From Bacillus rubiinfantis (lineage in GTDB: Bacteria > Bacillota > Bacilli > Bacillales > Cytobacillaceae): DNA of 64,000 nt. Positions 18,340 through 27,815 of the stretch are shown here, piece after piece; the stretch's first letter is position 1; every line of letters begins with the position of its first letter. A program made the position numbers and the translations under genes. The notes under the pieces are model-generated. The model saw nothing but the letters and a program-made list of their open reading frames with translations. It ran no database searches and was not told the origin of the DNA. The stretch spans positions 186,001-250,000 of the forward strand of contig CCFE01000024.1 of NCBI GenBank assembly GCA_000752035.1. Direction: 5' to 3'.

Positions 18340-19083
18340 CTACATAATCATACCGCCATCAATGTGGACTGTCTGCCCCGTGATATAGGCTGCGTCATCA
18401 GAGGCAAGGAATGCTGCCGCTTTAGCAACATCCTTCGGTTCACCTAGGCGGGCCAGCGGTATTTGCTTTAACATTTCCGCTTTGATATCTTCTGGTAGTT
18501 TATCTGTCATGTCGGTGGTAATAAATCCTGGTGCAATTGCATTAACAGTAATATTGCGAGATGCAAGTTCCTTTGCCGTTGTTTTAGTCAGACCAATGAC
18601 GCCAGCTTTCGCAGCCACATAGTTTGCTTGTCCAGGGTTGCCACTGACACCGACAATTGAAGCAATATTAATGATTCTGCCTTTACGCTGCTTCATCATT
18701 TGCCGCGTTACTGCTTTTGTGACAAGGAAAACACCTTTCAGGTTGATACTGATTACATCATCCCATTCTTCTTCTTTCATTCTCATTAAGAGATTATCTC
18801 TTGTGATTCCGGCATTATTGATAAGAATATCAAGACTGCCAAAATGATTGATAGCAGCTTTCACCATTTCCGTTACTTCAGCTGCGTCCGCGACATTACA
18901 TTTAATCGCAAAAGCATCCATTCCCAGCGCTTTGATTTCATCAACAACTTCATTTGCCTTTGCTTCGCTGCCAGCAAAATTCACGACAACATTAGCACCT
19001 TGGCGCGCAAACTCTAGTGCAATTTCCCTGCCTATTCCTCTAGAGGCACCAGTTACTAATGCTGTTTTCCCTGCTAAACTCAT
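18340..19083 (-). CDS. fabG: 3-oxoacyl-ACP reductase FabG
   Basis: A 247-residue short-chain dehydrogenase that reduces beta-ketoacyl-ACP with NADPH in fatty acid elongation. The nucleotide-binding motif TGASRGIG (11-18), NNAG (89-92) and the catalytic residues S142, Y155 and K159 are all present. Its ATG overlaps the fabD stop codon by 1 nt (TAATG), indicating translational coupling. Confidence 0.97.
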   Translation of the reverse strand: MSLAGKTALVTGASRGIGREIALEFARQGANVVVNFAGSEAKANEVVDEIKALGMDAFAIKCNVADAAEVTEMVKAAINHFGSLDILINNAGITRDNLLMRMKEEEWDDVISINLKGVFLVTKAVTRQMMKQRKGRIINIASIVGVSGNPGQANYVAAKAGVIGLTKTTAKELASRNITVNAIAPGFITTDMTDKLPEDIKAEMLKQIPLARLGEPKDVAKAAAFLASDDAAYITGQTVHIDGGMIM

Positions 19084-20027
19084 TATTTTCCCTCCTTTAT
19101 AGCTTCAACTACTGCAAGAGCACTTGCCTCGTCTGAAATCGAATAGATCGTAACCGTTTTATCAATCTTTTTAATCAAGCCGGAAAGGACCTTTCCAGGA
19201 CCGATTTCGATAAATGTATCAACGCCTAAAGCGATCATCTTTTGGACTGAATCTTCCCATAAAACAGGAGAGTAAAGCTGCTCGATTAATTGATTCTTAA
19301 TGACAGTAGCACTAGTGACCGGCTCTGCAGTCACATTGGCAATAACCGGAATCTGAGCTTCCTTCATCTCCATTCTATCTAGCACATTTCGAAGTTCGGT
19401 AGCTGCCGGCTTCATTAATGGTGAATGGAACGGCCCGCTCACTTCAAGTGGCATTACTCTCTTTGCTCCAGCATCTTTCGCCTTAGTTCCAGCCATTTCT
19501 ACCCCTGTTTTGGAGCCAGAAATGACGATTTGCCCGGGACAATTTAAGTTTGCCAGCGCTACAGGATGATTTAATGCCGTAACCTCATCCGTAATAACCG
19601 CTAATTTTTCACGATCTAACCCCAAAACAGCAGCCATTGAACCTTCGCCATTTGGGACGGCATTTTCCATAAATTCTCCTCTTTTTCTAACTGCATAGAC
19701 ACCGTCTTCAAAGCTTAACACACCTGCAGCTACGAGAGCGGTATATTCTCCTAAGCTATGGCCAGCAACAAAATCAGCGGCTATACCAAATTGCTGGAAA
19801 TACTTCAAAATGGCAATACTTGTCGTTAACAGTGCAGGCTGGGTATTCACAGTTAGCTTCAATTCTTCTTTTGGGCCTGCAAAAATCAGCTGAGTTAATT
19901 GACTGTTCAGCGTATAATCTGCACGATTAAAAAACGCCATAACATCAGGATATTTCTCTGCGAGTTCTTTTCCCATTCCCACTGTTTGCGAGCCTTGCCC
20001 AGGAAATACAAATGCTACCTTTTTCAT
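19083..20027 (-). CDS. fabD: Malonyl-CoA:ACP transacylase FabD
   Basis: A 314-residue acyltransferase loading malonyl units onto ACP. It has the oxyanion motif GQGSQ (10-14), the nucleophile S91 in GHSLGEY and a later catalytic histidine in GPFHSPLM. It lies 4 nt after plsX and overlaps fabG. Part of the FapR regulon by operon position. Confidence 0.97.
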   Translation of the reverse strand: MKKVAFVFPGQGSQTVGMGKELAEKYPDVMAFFNRADYTLNSQLTQLIFAGPKEELKLTVNTQPALLTTSIAILKYFQQFGIAADFVAGHSLGEYTALVAAGVLSFEDGVYAVRKRGEFMENAVPNGEGSMAAVLGLDREKLAVITDEVTALNHPVALANLNCPGQIVISGSKTGVEMAGTKAKDAGAKRVMPLEVSGPFHSPLMKPAATELRNVLDRMEMKEAQIPVIANVTAEPVTSATVIKNQLIEQLYSPVLWEDSVQKMIALGVDTFIEIGPGKVLSGLIKKIDKTVTIYSISDEASALAVVEAIKEGK

Positions 20028-20031
20028 TGAA

Positions 20032-21033
20032 TCACTTCCCTAGCGTTGATTTCTCTTCTTCCACGGTTTGTTTTATTAAACCAACAACATTATTGGTTAC
20101 CATCTCTCTTGTTTGCTTAACGGCACTAAAAAGCGCCTGAGCATTTGAAGAACCATGTGCTTTGATGACCGGAGCCTTTAGACCAAACAAGGCCGCCCCA
20201 CCATATTCTGAATAATCTAGCGTGCTCTTCAATTCCAGGAGGTTTGGCTTTAGGACAGCAGCAGCGAGCTTGCTTTTAAAGCTACTCATCAATGTCGACT
20301 TTAACATCTTAAACATTCCCAACGCGGTACCTTCGATTGTTTTTAACACCATATTGCCGGTAAATCCGTCTGTCACGACAACATCAGCGACACCATCAAG
20401 CAAATCTCGTGCCTCTACATTGCCGATAAAATTAAGGTTGGCTGTTTTTAATAAACCATAAGCTTGCTTCGTAAGGTCATTACCTTTCTTCTCTTCTGTT
20501 CCAATATTTAATAAACCTACTCGAGGGGCAGCAATTCCCCTAACCTTCTCACTATAGATAGAACCCATCATCGCATATTGCAAGATATGTTCAGGCTTTG
20601 CATCAGCATTGGCACCCACATCTAATAGTAAAAATCCTTCACCGCCAATTGTAGGCAAGGTCGGCGCCAGTGCTGGACGGTCGATCCCTTCGATTCTTCC
20701 TACTACAAATAGGCCAGACGCCATTAACGCACCTGTATTGCCGGCTGAAAGACAGGCATCTGCAGCACCTTCGGCTACTTGCTGTGCCGCTAACACCATT
20801 GATGCGTTTTTTTTGCGGCGAACCGCCCTGACTGGTTCATCTGTCCCTAAAATCGTCTCTGTTGTATGAATTACGGAAATTCTTTCATGATTATTTAAGG
20901 TTTCTTTTATTTTCACTTCATCCCCGACTAGGATAATCTCCACATCTGGGAAGGTTGCTACGGCTTTCATAGCCCCTAAGACAATTTCTTTTGGAGCATT
21001 GTCCCCGCCCATCGCATCAATTGCAAGTTTCAT
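20032..21033 (-). CDS. plsX: Phosphate acyltransferase PlsX
   Basis: Converts acyl-ACP to acyl-phosphate, the first step of phosphatidic acid synthesis in Firmicutes. The N-terminus AIDAMGGDNAP and the internal SAGNTGALMASGLF and DVGANADAKPEH segments match the family. I start it at the ATG at 21033 (333 residues, equal to the B. subtilis length). An ATG one codon earlier (21036) sits at a better distance from AAAGG and cannot be excluded; the longest frame begins inside the Shine-Dalgarno sequence. It follows fapR by 12 nt. Confidence 0.95.
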   Translation of the reverse strand: MKLAIDAMGGDNAPKEIVLGAMKAVATFPDVEIILVGDEVKIKETLNNHERISVIHTTETILGTDEPVRAVRRKKNASMVLAAQQVAEGAADACLSAGNTGALMASGLFVVGRIEGIDRPALAPTLPTIGGEGFLLLDVGANADAKPEHILQYAMMGSIYSEKVRGIAAPRVGLLNIGTEEKKGNDLTKQAYGLLKTANLNFIGNVEARDLLDGVADVVVTDGFTGNMVLKTIEGTALGMFKMLKSTLMSSFKSKLAAAVLKPNLLELKSTLDYSEYGGAALFGLKAPVIKAHGSSNAQALFSAVKQTREMVTNNVVGLIKQTVEEEKSTLGK

Positions 21034-21045
21034 CATTCTCATCCT

Positions 21046-21612
21046 TTAGTTAGTATTCGAACGGAACATTTCAAATTCTCCTGTAAATACAGGTTCATTA
21101 TTGACATAACTTGTAACCTCTACATAAGTTCTGCCTTTACTTTCGTCGATTTTATGTACTTTCGCTTTAGCCACCACACGTTCATTTAGTTTTACCGAAC
21201 GCTTAAATTGAATACTTGCTTTGGCTGTCAGCGCTAATTCATCATTGATAACAGCGACTGCTAGTGAATTGGCTTGCGCAAATAGGTGATGCCCTCTAGC
21301 AATTTGATTTCGTTTAAAAACATGTTCTTGCTTTACATCAAAAATAGAAATAGCACTATGATCAAGCTCTATATCAATAATTTCTCCAATTACTTCATCC
21401 AATGGTAACGAGCGAACTTCATCTTCAAATCTTTTTTCCGCTACTGATTTAATCCGTTCACGCAGCTCAGGTATCGACAATTCCAAGCGATCAAGCCGGA
21501 TTGTCTGTACACTCACATTGAATTTATCTGCAAGTTCTTCATCCGTTACAAATGGGTTTTCGTTAATTGTTGCCGCAAGCAAGGCCTGCCGCTCTTTTTT
21601 ATTTCTTCGCAT
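21046..21612 (-). CDS. fapR: Malonyl-CoA-responsive lipid repressor FapR
   Basis: A 188-residue regulator. An N-terminal HTH (about 1-60, including VSVQTIRLDR) is joined to a hot-dog effector domain (RNQIARGHHLFAQANSLA segment). FapR represses fatty acid and phospholipid genes until malonyl-CoA binds. I start it at the ATG at 21612, giving the family length; three extra codons upstream lack a ribosome-binding site. The start is preceded by a clear promoter with an overlapping FapR operator, so autoregulation is expected. Confidence 0.96.
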   Translation of the reverse strand: MRRNKKERQALLAATINENPFVTDEELADKFNVSVQTIRLDRLELSIPELRERIKSVAEKRFEDEVRSLPLDEVIGEIIDIELDHSAISIFDVKQEHVFKRNQIARGHHLFAQANSLAVAVINDELALTAKASIQFKRSVKLNERVVAKAKVHKIDESKGRTYVEVTSYVNNEPVFTGEFEMFRSNTN

Positions 21613-21632
21613 ATAAGACACCGTCCGAGTTC

Positions 21633-21649
21633 TTATGACTAGGTACTAA
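21633..21649 (-). promoter_or_regulatory. FapR operator
   Basis: The minus strand reads TTAGTACCTAGTCATAA, an imperfect 17-bp inverted repeat. Its left half matches the FapR box as I remember it (TTAGTACCT...), while the right half is degenerate. It starts 4 nt downstream of the -10 element, so bound repressor would cover the transcription start of fapR-plsX-fabD-fabG-acpP. Confidence 0.8.
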
Positions 21650-21653
21650 GAGT

Positions 21654-21682
21654 AGTATAAAATTTAACAGAGCAGATTGCAA
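21654..21682 (-). promoter_or_regulatory. Promoter of the fapR operon
   Basis: Minus-strand -35 TTGCAA (21677-21682), 17-nt spacer, -10 TATACT (21654-21659): a good sigma-A promoter, immediately upstream of the FapR operator. Confidence 0.82.
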
Positions 21683-21715
21683 GAATAACTTTTCCTTCTT
21701 CCAACCTGCCCCTAC

Positions 21716-23764
21716 TTAATCAAGCTTCTCCCCTTCCAAAACGCCAGATAATTTTAATTGTTCTCGCAAGTAATCATACTCCAGTGAAGTCCAAAAATAG
21801 CTCGATTGAATTAGAGTTGCTGCATCATTTCTCGCTGTTTCAAGCGCTCGGTAATCATGAACCATATCAGCAACTTTAAATTCAGGTACCCCACTTTGCT
21901 TTTTGCCAAAAAAATCACCTGGTCCGCGTAATTCCAAATCTCTTTCACTTAGGACAAAACCATCATTGGTTTCCGTCATAATCCGCATTCTTTCTTTTCC
22001 TGTGTCCGACTTAGGATTAGCGAGAAGAATACAAAAAGATTGATCACTGCCGCGTCCTACTCGCCCGCGCAGCTGGTGAAGTTGAGATAGCCCAAATCTT
22101 TCTGCATCATAAATCACCATCATCGTCGCATTAGGGACATTAACCCCAACTTCAACTACAGTAGTTGACACAAGTATCTGAATTTCGTTAAGACTAAAAG
22201 CCTTCATGACTGCATCTTTTTCTTCAGCACCCAAACGTCCATGCATGAGTCCCACACGGAAGCGGCTTTGAAAATAATGACTTAAGGTTTCGTACACATC
22301 AATCGCATTTTGAACATCAAGCTTGTCCGATTCTTCAATCAAGGGGCAAATAACATACGCCTGATGACCCCTTATGAGTTCCTTTTCAACAAAAGCAAGG
22401 ACTCGTTCCAACATTTCCGGCTTTGCCCAATAAGTCTCAATTGGTTTTCTCCCCGCAGGCATTTCATCAATGACCGAAACCTCCATTTCGCCAAAGACAG
22501 TTATTGCTAGAGTTCTTGGGATTGGTGTTGCCGTCATAAATAGCACATCTGGATTTTCACCTTTTTCACGGAGAATCCGCCGCTGTTCAACACCAAAGCG
22601 ATGCTGTTCGTCAGTTATAACGAAACCCAAGCGCTGGAAAGTAACTTCATCTTGAATAAGGGCATGTGTACCAATTAAAATATCAATTTCTCCTCTGGCA
22701 AGCTGCTCTAGAATCTCTTTTCTCCGTTTACCTTTGACTGAACTAGTTAGCAGTTCGCATCTAACAGCAAGAGGTTCAAGCAATTCCCGTAGATTTTGCG
22801 CGTGCTGCTCAGCCAGTATTTCTGTTGGTACCATGAGTGCACCTTGAAAACCAGCCGTAACGGCGGCATAAAGACAAATAGCGGCAACAACGGTCTTGCC
22901 CGAACCAACATCCCCCTGCAATAGGCGATTCATTCGATAAGGAGATAACATGTCCCGTAAAATCTCATTTACTACTCGCTTTTGGGCGGTGGTCAGCGGA
23001 AACGGTAAATGGTCTATAAATTCTCGTAGCTTCGATAAATTATAGTCCATTCTAATCCCAGGAGAATGTTCCCGTTCAAATTTTCTTAATGCCTGCATCT
23101 TTAATTGAAAAAGCAGGAATTCTTCATAGACCAAACGCCGTCTTGCCTGTTTTATATCTTCTTGTGTACTCGGAAAATGCATCGCCTTAATTGCTTCTCT
23201 GCGCTGAAGGAGCCGGTATTTTTGTAAAAAGGCGGCAGGTAATGTTTCTTCAATGCAATTGGCAAATTGTTGAAAGGCTAAGCTAATAAATTTACGCATC
23301 CCTTTTGTCGTTATCTTTCCTTTTAAAGAATAAACGGGTTCAAACTGATTTTGCTTCATATTTGTCCCAACATGAAGTTCATTAGTGGTAATTGTCTGTC
23401 TGTGAGCATCCCACTTGCCAGTTACGGTAACAATATCACCAAGAGAAAGTTTATTTTTCAGGTAAGGCTGATTAAAAAGAACTGCTTTTATTAAATACCT
23501 ATCAACTAGCAAGTGAAACGTCAGCTTCGACTTCTTTCTACCATAATAGACAAGAGAAGGCTCTCCGTGAACCTTCCCTTCAACTGTCACTTTCTCATCG
23601 TGTCCAACCTCTGCCAGATCACGGAGACGATAGTCTTCATACCGATAAGGAAAATATTCTAATAAATCCCGAATGGTATAGATATTCATCTCTGCTAGAT
23701 TCTCTGCCGTTTCTTCACCAATTCCTTTTAAAACTGTAACGGTTTGATTCAATTCATTACTCAC
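21716..23764 (-). CDS. recG: ATP-dependent DNA helicase RecG
   Basis: A 682-residue branched-DNA helicase that remodels stalled forks and Holliday junctions. A wedge/OB domain occupies the first 200 residues. The helicase core has Walker A GDVGSGKT (284-291), a DEQH box, the TATPIPRT motif and the RGRVGRG motif. Its start overlaps the sdaAA stop codon by 4 nt, so it belongs to the sdaAB-sdaAA transcription unit. Confidence 0.97.
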   Translation of the reverse strand: MSNELNQTVTVLKGIGEETAENLAEMNIYTIRDLLEYFPYRYEDYRLRDLAEVGHDEKVTVEGKVHGEPSLVYYGRKKSKLTFHLLVDRYLIKAVLFNQPYLKNKLSLGDIVTVTGKWDAHRQTITTNELHVGTNMKQNQFEPVYSLKGKITTKGMRKFISLAFQQFANCIEETLPAAFLQKYRLLQRREAIKAMHFPSTQEDIKQARRRLVYEEFLLFQLKMQALRKFEREHSPGIRMDYNLSKLREFIDHLPFPLTTAQKRVVNEILRDMLSPYRMNRLLQGDVGSGKTVVAAICLYAAVTAGFQGALMVPTEILAEQHAQNLRELLEPLAVRCELLTSSVKGKRRKEILEQLARGEIDILIGTHALIQDEVTFQRLGFVITDEQHRFGVEQRRILREKGENPDVLFMTATPIPRTLAITVFGEMEVSVIDEMPAGRKPIETYWAKPEMLERVLAFVEKELIRGHQAYVICPLIEESDKLDVQNAIDVYETLSHYFQSRFRVGLMHGRLGAEEKDAVMKAFSLNEIQILVSTTVVEVGVNVPNATMMVIYDAERFGLSQLHQLRGRVGRGSDQSFCILLANPKSDTGKERMRIMTETNDGFVLSERDLELRGPGDFFGKKQSGVPEFKVADMVHDYRALETARNDAATLIQSSYFWTSLEYDYLREQLKLSGVLEGEKLD

Positions 23765-24645
23765 TTTTCCTTTAACGGCAGCCCGAAAATTTTTGTCTCA
23801 AGTGCCTTTCCCGTTGGGGTTGCCGCCAACCCTCCCTGTGCTGTTTCTTTTAAGGCAGTCGGCATGGTTTGACCTATCCGGTACATCGCGTCAATCACTT
23901 CATCACATGGAATTCTGCTGGTTATTCCAGCTAACGCCATATCAGCAGCAACCATTGCATTCGCAGCGCCCATGGCATTACGCTTTACGCAAGGAACTTC
24001 TACTAAGCCGGCAACAGGATCACACACAAGACCTAGCATGTTTTTTAACGTAATGGCCATTGCTTCAGCACATTGCTGTGGTGTTCCTCCTGCCATTTCC
24101 ACAATCGCAGCCGCCGCCATCCCAGCTGCTGAGCCAACTTCAGCCTGGCAACCGCCAGCTGCACCGGAAATGGAGGCATTATTGGCTACAACAAAGCCAA
24201 ATGCTCCAGCTGTAAAGAGAAAGGAAACCATTTGTTCCCTTGATGGCTTTAACTTTTTCTTTACAGCAAACAATGTTCCAGGGACAACCCCTGCCGAGCC
24301 TGCAGTCGGTGTCGCACAAATAGTACCCATTGCCGCATTCACTTCATTCGTTGCAACCGCTTTACTGACAGCATCAAGAATCGTTTCTCCGGTTAAAAAA
24401 TCCCCTTTTTCGATGTATTTCTGCAAGAGGACAGCATCCCCGCCGGTTAAACCGGAGTGTGATGTGACCCCGTTTATCCCACGTTCAACAGCCTCTTCCA
24501 TCACGGTCAGGTTTCTCTCCATAAGAGCGATGACCTCTTCACGGGAGCGACCACTCACCGTAACTTCCTGCTCGATCATAATTTCCGAGATTTTCTTATT
24601 TTCTTTCTCTGCAAGTTCCACTAGTTCAGCTACGTTTCGAAACAC
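23761..24645 (-). CDS. sdaAA: L-serine dehydratase, alpha subunit
   Basis: A 294-residue iron-sulfur subunit that, with SdaAB, deaminates L-serine to pyruvate and ammonia. Conserved cysteines in GGCQAEVGS, LVCDPVAG and VPCVKRNA are the expected [4Fe-4S] ligands. The start is GTG at 24645 with AGGAGG upstream. It follows sdaAB by 32 nt and overlaps recG by 4 nt. Confidence 0.95.
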   Translation of the reverse strand: MFRNVAELVELAEKENKKISEIMIEQEVTVSGRSREEVIALMERNLTVMEEAVERGINGVTSHSGLTGGDAVLLQKYIEKGDFLTGETILDAVSKAVATNEVNAAMGTICATPTAGSAGVVPGTLFAVKKKLKPSREQMVSFLFTAGAFGFVVANNASISGAAGGCQAEVGSAAGMAAAAIVEMAGGTPQQCAEAMAITLKNMLGLVCDPVAGLVEVPCVKRNAMGAANAMVAADMALAGITSRIPCDEVIDAMYRIGQTMPTALKETAQGGLAATPTGKALETKIFGLPLKEK

Positions 24646-24677
24646 CTCAAATCCTCCTCTTTGCTAGTATCGATGGA

Positions 24678-25340
24678 TTAATCTACCATCCGCGCAACTT
24701 TTAAAATATTGGGCAGCTGTTCCAATTCCTCGATTAACTTATTATCAATATTTTGATCGACTTCAATTGTCATCAATGCCATTTTTCCCACATCTTTTCG
24801 GGCAACTTCCATATGGCCGATATTAATTTCATATTTCGCTAAGATATTAGCGACACTGGCAATTGCTCCAAATCGATCATTATGAACAACAAGGATAGCG
24901 GGATGATTCCCAGAAAGCCGCAGCTGAAAGCCATTTAACTCGGTAATTTCAATTTTGCCGCCGCCAATTGAAATGCCTACAAGCTCTAATTCACCATTAT
25001 GGTCGCCAATCATTACTCGTGCAGTGTTTGGATGATCTGGTATGGCATCTTCTTCTAAAAAGGTTATTTTCATTCCTCGTTCTTCAGCAATCTTAATAGC
25101 GTCAATAATCCGCTTATCATCTGTATCAAAGTCAAGCAATCCACCAATAATGGCAACATCTGTTCCATGTCCTTTATATGTTTGCGCAAATGAGCCATAA
25201 AAGGAAATGTTCGCCCATTTCGGTTCTCTGCCAAATAAACCTCGTGCGACTCGTCCAATTCTCGCTGCCCCGGCTGTATGTGAACTTGACGGCCCGATCA
25301 TTACAGGCCCAATAATATCAAACACACTTCTATACTTCAC
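24678..25340 (-). CDS. sdaAB: L-serine dehydratase, beta subunit
   Basis: A 220-residue partner of SdaAA with the N-terminal motif GPSSSHTAGAARIGR and a C-terminal ACT domain (about 148-220). I start it at the GTG at 25340, which has GGGAGGAG about 7 nt upstream and gives the family length; the longer frame has nine extra codons without a ribosome-binding site. A possible weak promoter (TTGCTG, 17 nt, TAATAG on the minus strand) lies between it and the fakA terminator. Confidence 0.95.
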   Translation of the reverse strand: MKYRSVFDIIGPVMIGPSSSHTAGAARIGRVARGLFGREPKWANISFYGSFAQTYKGHGTDVAIIGGLLDFDTDDKRIIDAIKIAEERGMKITFLEEDAIPDHPNTARVMIGDHNGELELVGISIGGGKIEITELNGFQLRLSGNHPAILVVHNDRFGAIASVANILAKYEINIGHMEVARKDVGKMALMTIEVDQNIDNKLIEELEQLPNILKVARMVD

Positions 25341-25420
25341 AAAGTTTCTCCTCCCTTTGTTGTACACATGTATCTATTACTATGTTTATTCAATATCAGC
25401 AAATTGTTCATCTGCGATTC

Positions 25421-25460
25421 AAAAAAAGAAGGTGGATCTCTACATAGAGAACCACCTTCT
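25421..25460 (-). terminator. Terminator of yloU-fakA
   Basis: On the minus strand a perfect 9-bp stem AGAAGGTGG/CCACCTTCT with a loop that itself contains CTCTA/TAGAG is followed by seven T residues. It lies 14 nt after the fakA stop codon and separates that unit from sdaAB. Confidence 0.9.
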
Positions 25461-25474
25461 ATTGTATCTGTTCC

Positions 25475-27154
25475 TTATTCAATTGAAAAGATAAAAGAAT
25501 ACAATGGCTGCTTGCCATTATGAATTTCAAGTTCGAGGTCAGCATAATGTTTTTCAATATAGCGTGAAAGGCTCTCGATCTCCTTATTGGTTACGTCCTC
25601 ACCATAAATAACGGTTAAAATTTCGGAGTCTTCATCAAGCATTTGTGATAACAGCTCTTGTGCTGCAGTTAGTTTGTCCTTATTTTTAACGACAATCTTT
25701 CCCTCTGCAATACCCATAAAATCATCTTTTTCAATTTCTAGACCGTCTATTTGTGTATCACGTACAGCAAAGGTTAATTGCCCAGTTTTAACATGACTAA
25801 GAGCATCATTCATTGCGGCTTCATTGGTTTTCACATCTGCTGAAGGATTAAACGCCAATAATGCAGAAAGTCCTTGCGGGACTGTTTTCGACGGAATGAC
25901 ATAAATCTCATGATTAGACACTTGAACAGCCTGTTCAGCAGCCATAATGATATTTTTATTATTAGGTAATATGAAAACCTTCTTAGCATTGACTTGTTCA
26001 ACAGCTTTAACAATATCTTCAGTACTTGGATTCATCGTTTGTCCGCCTTCAATTACCGCATGGGCACCGATACTTTTAAAAAGATCAGCTATCCCGGCGC
26101 CCATTGAGACCGTGACAATGCCATACTCCTGTTGTTCCTTAGGGGCTGTCTGGCGGTTCGAGACCAAGTCGGTTTTTGTTTCACCGACAATATTAGAATG
26201 CTGCTGACGCATATTTTCTATTTTCATATTAATGAGACTGCCGTAGCGCTGTGCATACGTTAACACTTCTCCAGGCTGCTCTGAATGAATATGCACTTTT
26301 ACAAGTTCATCGTCAGCAATTACTAATAAGGAATCCCCTAATTCACTTAAGTCATTACGGAACATTTCTTCTTTAAACGGATGTTTTACAACTTTATCGG
26401 CTTCGAATTTCACCATAAATTCTGTACAATATCCGTAAACAATATCTTCGGTATTGATATGAGCCTGAACACTTTTATGATGCTCAGCATTAACCAGCTC
26501 ATTCATTGAAGGAAGAATGGCCGTATCAGAAAGCTTTTCGCCCTTTAACTCAGCAAGAAACCCTTCATATACGCAAACAAGACCTTGTCCGCCGCTATCA
26601 ACAACTCCCACTTCTTTTAAAACGGGCAGCAAATCAGGAGTTCTCTTTAATGATGCTTTGGCCTCCGTGACAATGGCTTCCATAATTTCGACGATATCCT
26701 CTGATTTTTCTGCAGCCTGCACACCTTTTCTAGCTGCATCTTTTGCAACCGTCAGGATTGTCCCTTCAACTGGACGCATTACTGCCTTATAGGCGGTTTC
26801 AACACCTGCTTCCAAAGCAAGCGCAAACTCTTTTCCTGAAATTACTGCCTTATTTTCAATCGCTTTGGCAAAACCGCGAAAAAGCTGTGATAAAATTACC
26901 CCTGAATTTCCTCGCGCTCCCATTAATAAACCTTTCGATAGAGCAACACCGACCTTGCCAACATGCTCCTGAACATTATTCTTTACTTCTTTTGCTCCGG
27001 AGGTCATAGACAAATTCATATTTGTTCCAGTATCTCCATCCGGCACAGGGAAAACGTTCAACGCATCCACCATTTTTGCATTTACTGACAGATGATTCGC
27101 ACCATGAATCACCAAGTCAGCAAAACGTTTTCCATCTAAAGATGTTATTGACAC
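25475..27154 (-). CDS. fakA: Fatty acid kinase ATP-binding subunit FakA (YloV)
   Basis: A 559-residue two-part protein. The N-terminal DhaL-type kinase domain contains the Mg-ATP motif DGDTGTNM (39-46) and GARGNSGVILSQ. The C-terminal half is the FakA-specific domain. FakA phosphorylates fatty acids presented by FakB (a DegV-family protein not encoded here) so that exogenous fatty acids can enter phospholipids. The start is GTG at 27154 after GGAGGAAG. It is 15 nt from yloU, the usual arrangement. Confidence 0.93.
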   Translation of the reverse strand: MSITSLDGKRFADLVIHGANHLSVNAKMVDALNVFPVPDGDTGTNMNLSMTSGAKEVKNNVQEHVGKVGVALSKGLLMGARGNSGVILSQLFRGFAKAIENKAVISGKEFALALEAGVETAYKAVMRPVEGTILTVAKDAARKGVQAAEKSEDIVEIMEAIVTEAKASLKRTPDLLPVLKEVGVVDSGGQGLVCVYEGFLAELKGEKLSDTAILPSMNELVNAEHHKSVQAHINTEDIVYGYCTEFMVKFEADKVVKHPFKEEMFRNDLSELGDSLLVIADDELVKVHIHSEQPGEVLTYAQRYGSLINMKIENMRQQHSNIVGETKTDLVSNRQTAPKEQQEYGIVTVSMGAGIADLFKSIGAHAVIEGGQTMNPSTEDIVKAVEQVNAKKVFILPNNKNIIMAAEQAVQVSNHEIYVIPSKTVPQGLSALLAFNPSADVKTNEAAMNDALSHVKTGQLTFAVRDTQIDGLEIEKDDFMGIAEGKIVVKNKDKLTAAQELLSQMLDEDSEILTVIYGEDVTNKEIESLSRYIEKHYADLELEIHNGKQPLYSFIFSIE

Positions 27155-27169
27155 AAAACTTCCTCCTCA

Positions 27170-27532
27170 CTACGGGTTCGTCACACGAACCCCCTGAACG
27201 TAAATATTTACCGAACTAACGGCAATTCCAACTGTTTGATCTAAGGTGTATTTTACTTTTGATTGCACATTGTGGGCAATTTCGGAAATTTTCGTTCCAT
27301 AGCTGACAATTATATACATATCAATATGTACCGCCTCATCTTCTTGGCGAACGATCACCCCGCGAGTAAAGTTCTCTCTACGAAGTATTTCAGTAATACC
27401 ATCTTTAATTTGATTTTTCGAAGCCATACCGACGATTCCATAACACTCTATTGCTGCTCCTCCGGCAATGGTAGCAATCACTTCATTTGAGATTTCAATT
27501 TGTCCGTATTTCGTTTGGATATCGATGGACAT
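27170..27532 (-). CDS. yloU: Asp23/Gls24 family envelope stress protein YloU
   Basis: A 120-residue Asp23-family protein, start ATG at 27532 preceded by AAAGGGGG. The N-terminal sequence GQIEISNEVIATIAGGAA and the segment ECYGIVGM are typical of the family. Its exact role is not established; in several Firmicutes it is co-transcribed with fakA, as here. Confidence 0.92.
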   Translation of the reverse strand: MSIDIQTKYGQIEISNEVIATIAGGAAIECYGIVGMASKNQIKDGITEILRRENFTRGVIVRQEDEAVHIDMYIIVSYGTKISEIAHNVQSKVKYTLDQTVGIAVSSVNIYVQGVRVTNP

Positions 27533-27616
27533 GAATCGTTCCCCCTTTGGATTATTACTCCTTGGCTACAGTCATTTTACTATAGGTAAAGCGAGATTAA
27601 AAGTCATACCTTCCTT

Positions 27617-27645
27617 ATACTATAAGAGCATTTTAAAACAGTCAA
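27617..27645 (-). promoter_or_regulatory. Promoter of yloU-fakA
   Basis: Minus-strand -35 TTGACT (27640-27645), 17-nt spacer, -10 TAGTAT (27617-27622). An overlapping TTGACA lies 6 nt further upstream but is badly spaced. About 85 nt separate this promoter from the yloU start; the leader shows no obvious regulatory fold. Confidence 0.6.
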
Positions 27646-27683
27646 TGTCAAGGTTTTTTTCTTGAAAGCTTCAATTACAAGTA

Positions 27684-27712
27684 TTGCAATCCCCTTCGTT
27701 GTATGATAAATT
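27684..27712 (+). promoter_or_regulatory. Promoter of rpmB
   Basis: Plus-strand -35 TTGCAA (27684-27689), 17-nt spacer, -10 TAAATT (27707-27712). The leader of roughly 95 nt contains a short hairpin TGGC-TTT-GCCA followed by five T residues (about 27740-27755), which could be an attenuator but is too short to call. Confidence 0.55.
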
Positions 27713-27815
27713 ATTAAAGTATGTGAAGGCTAGAAAGCTGGCTTTGCCATTTTTCTATATCTAATTCTGTTTATAACATTGCTGAATAAGCTGTTGATAG
27801 TTAGGAGGGAAAATT

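Noticed and set aside
23972..24667. 231-codon open frame on the plus strand opposite sdaAA
   Set aside because: Fully antisense to a well-recognised gene, no ribosome-binding site, and a composition (Ala/Ser/Thr-rich) that mirrors the opposite strand's codon pattern.
27740..27755. Short hairpin TGGC-TTT-GCCA with T tail in the rpmB leader as an attenuator
   Set aside because: Only a 4-bp GC stem is certain; not enough to claim a regulatory RNA.
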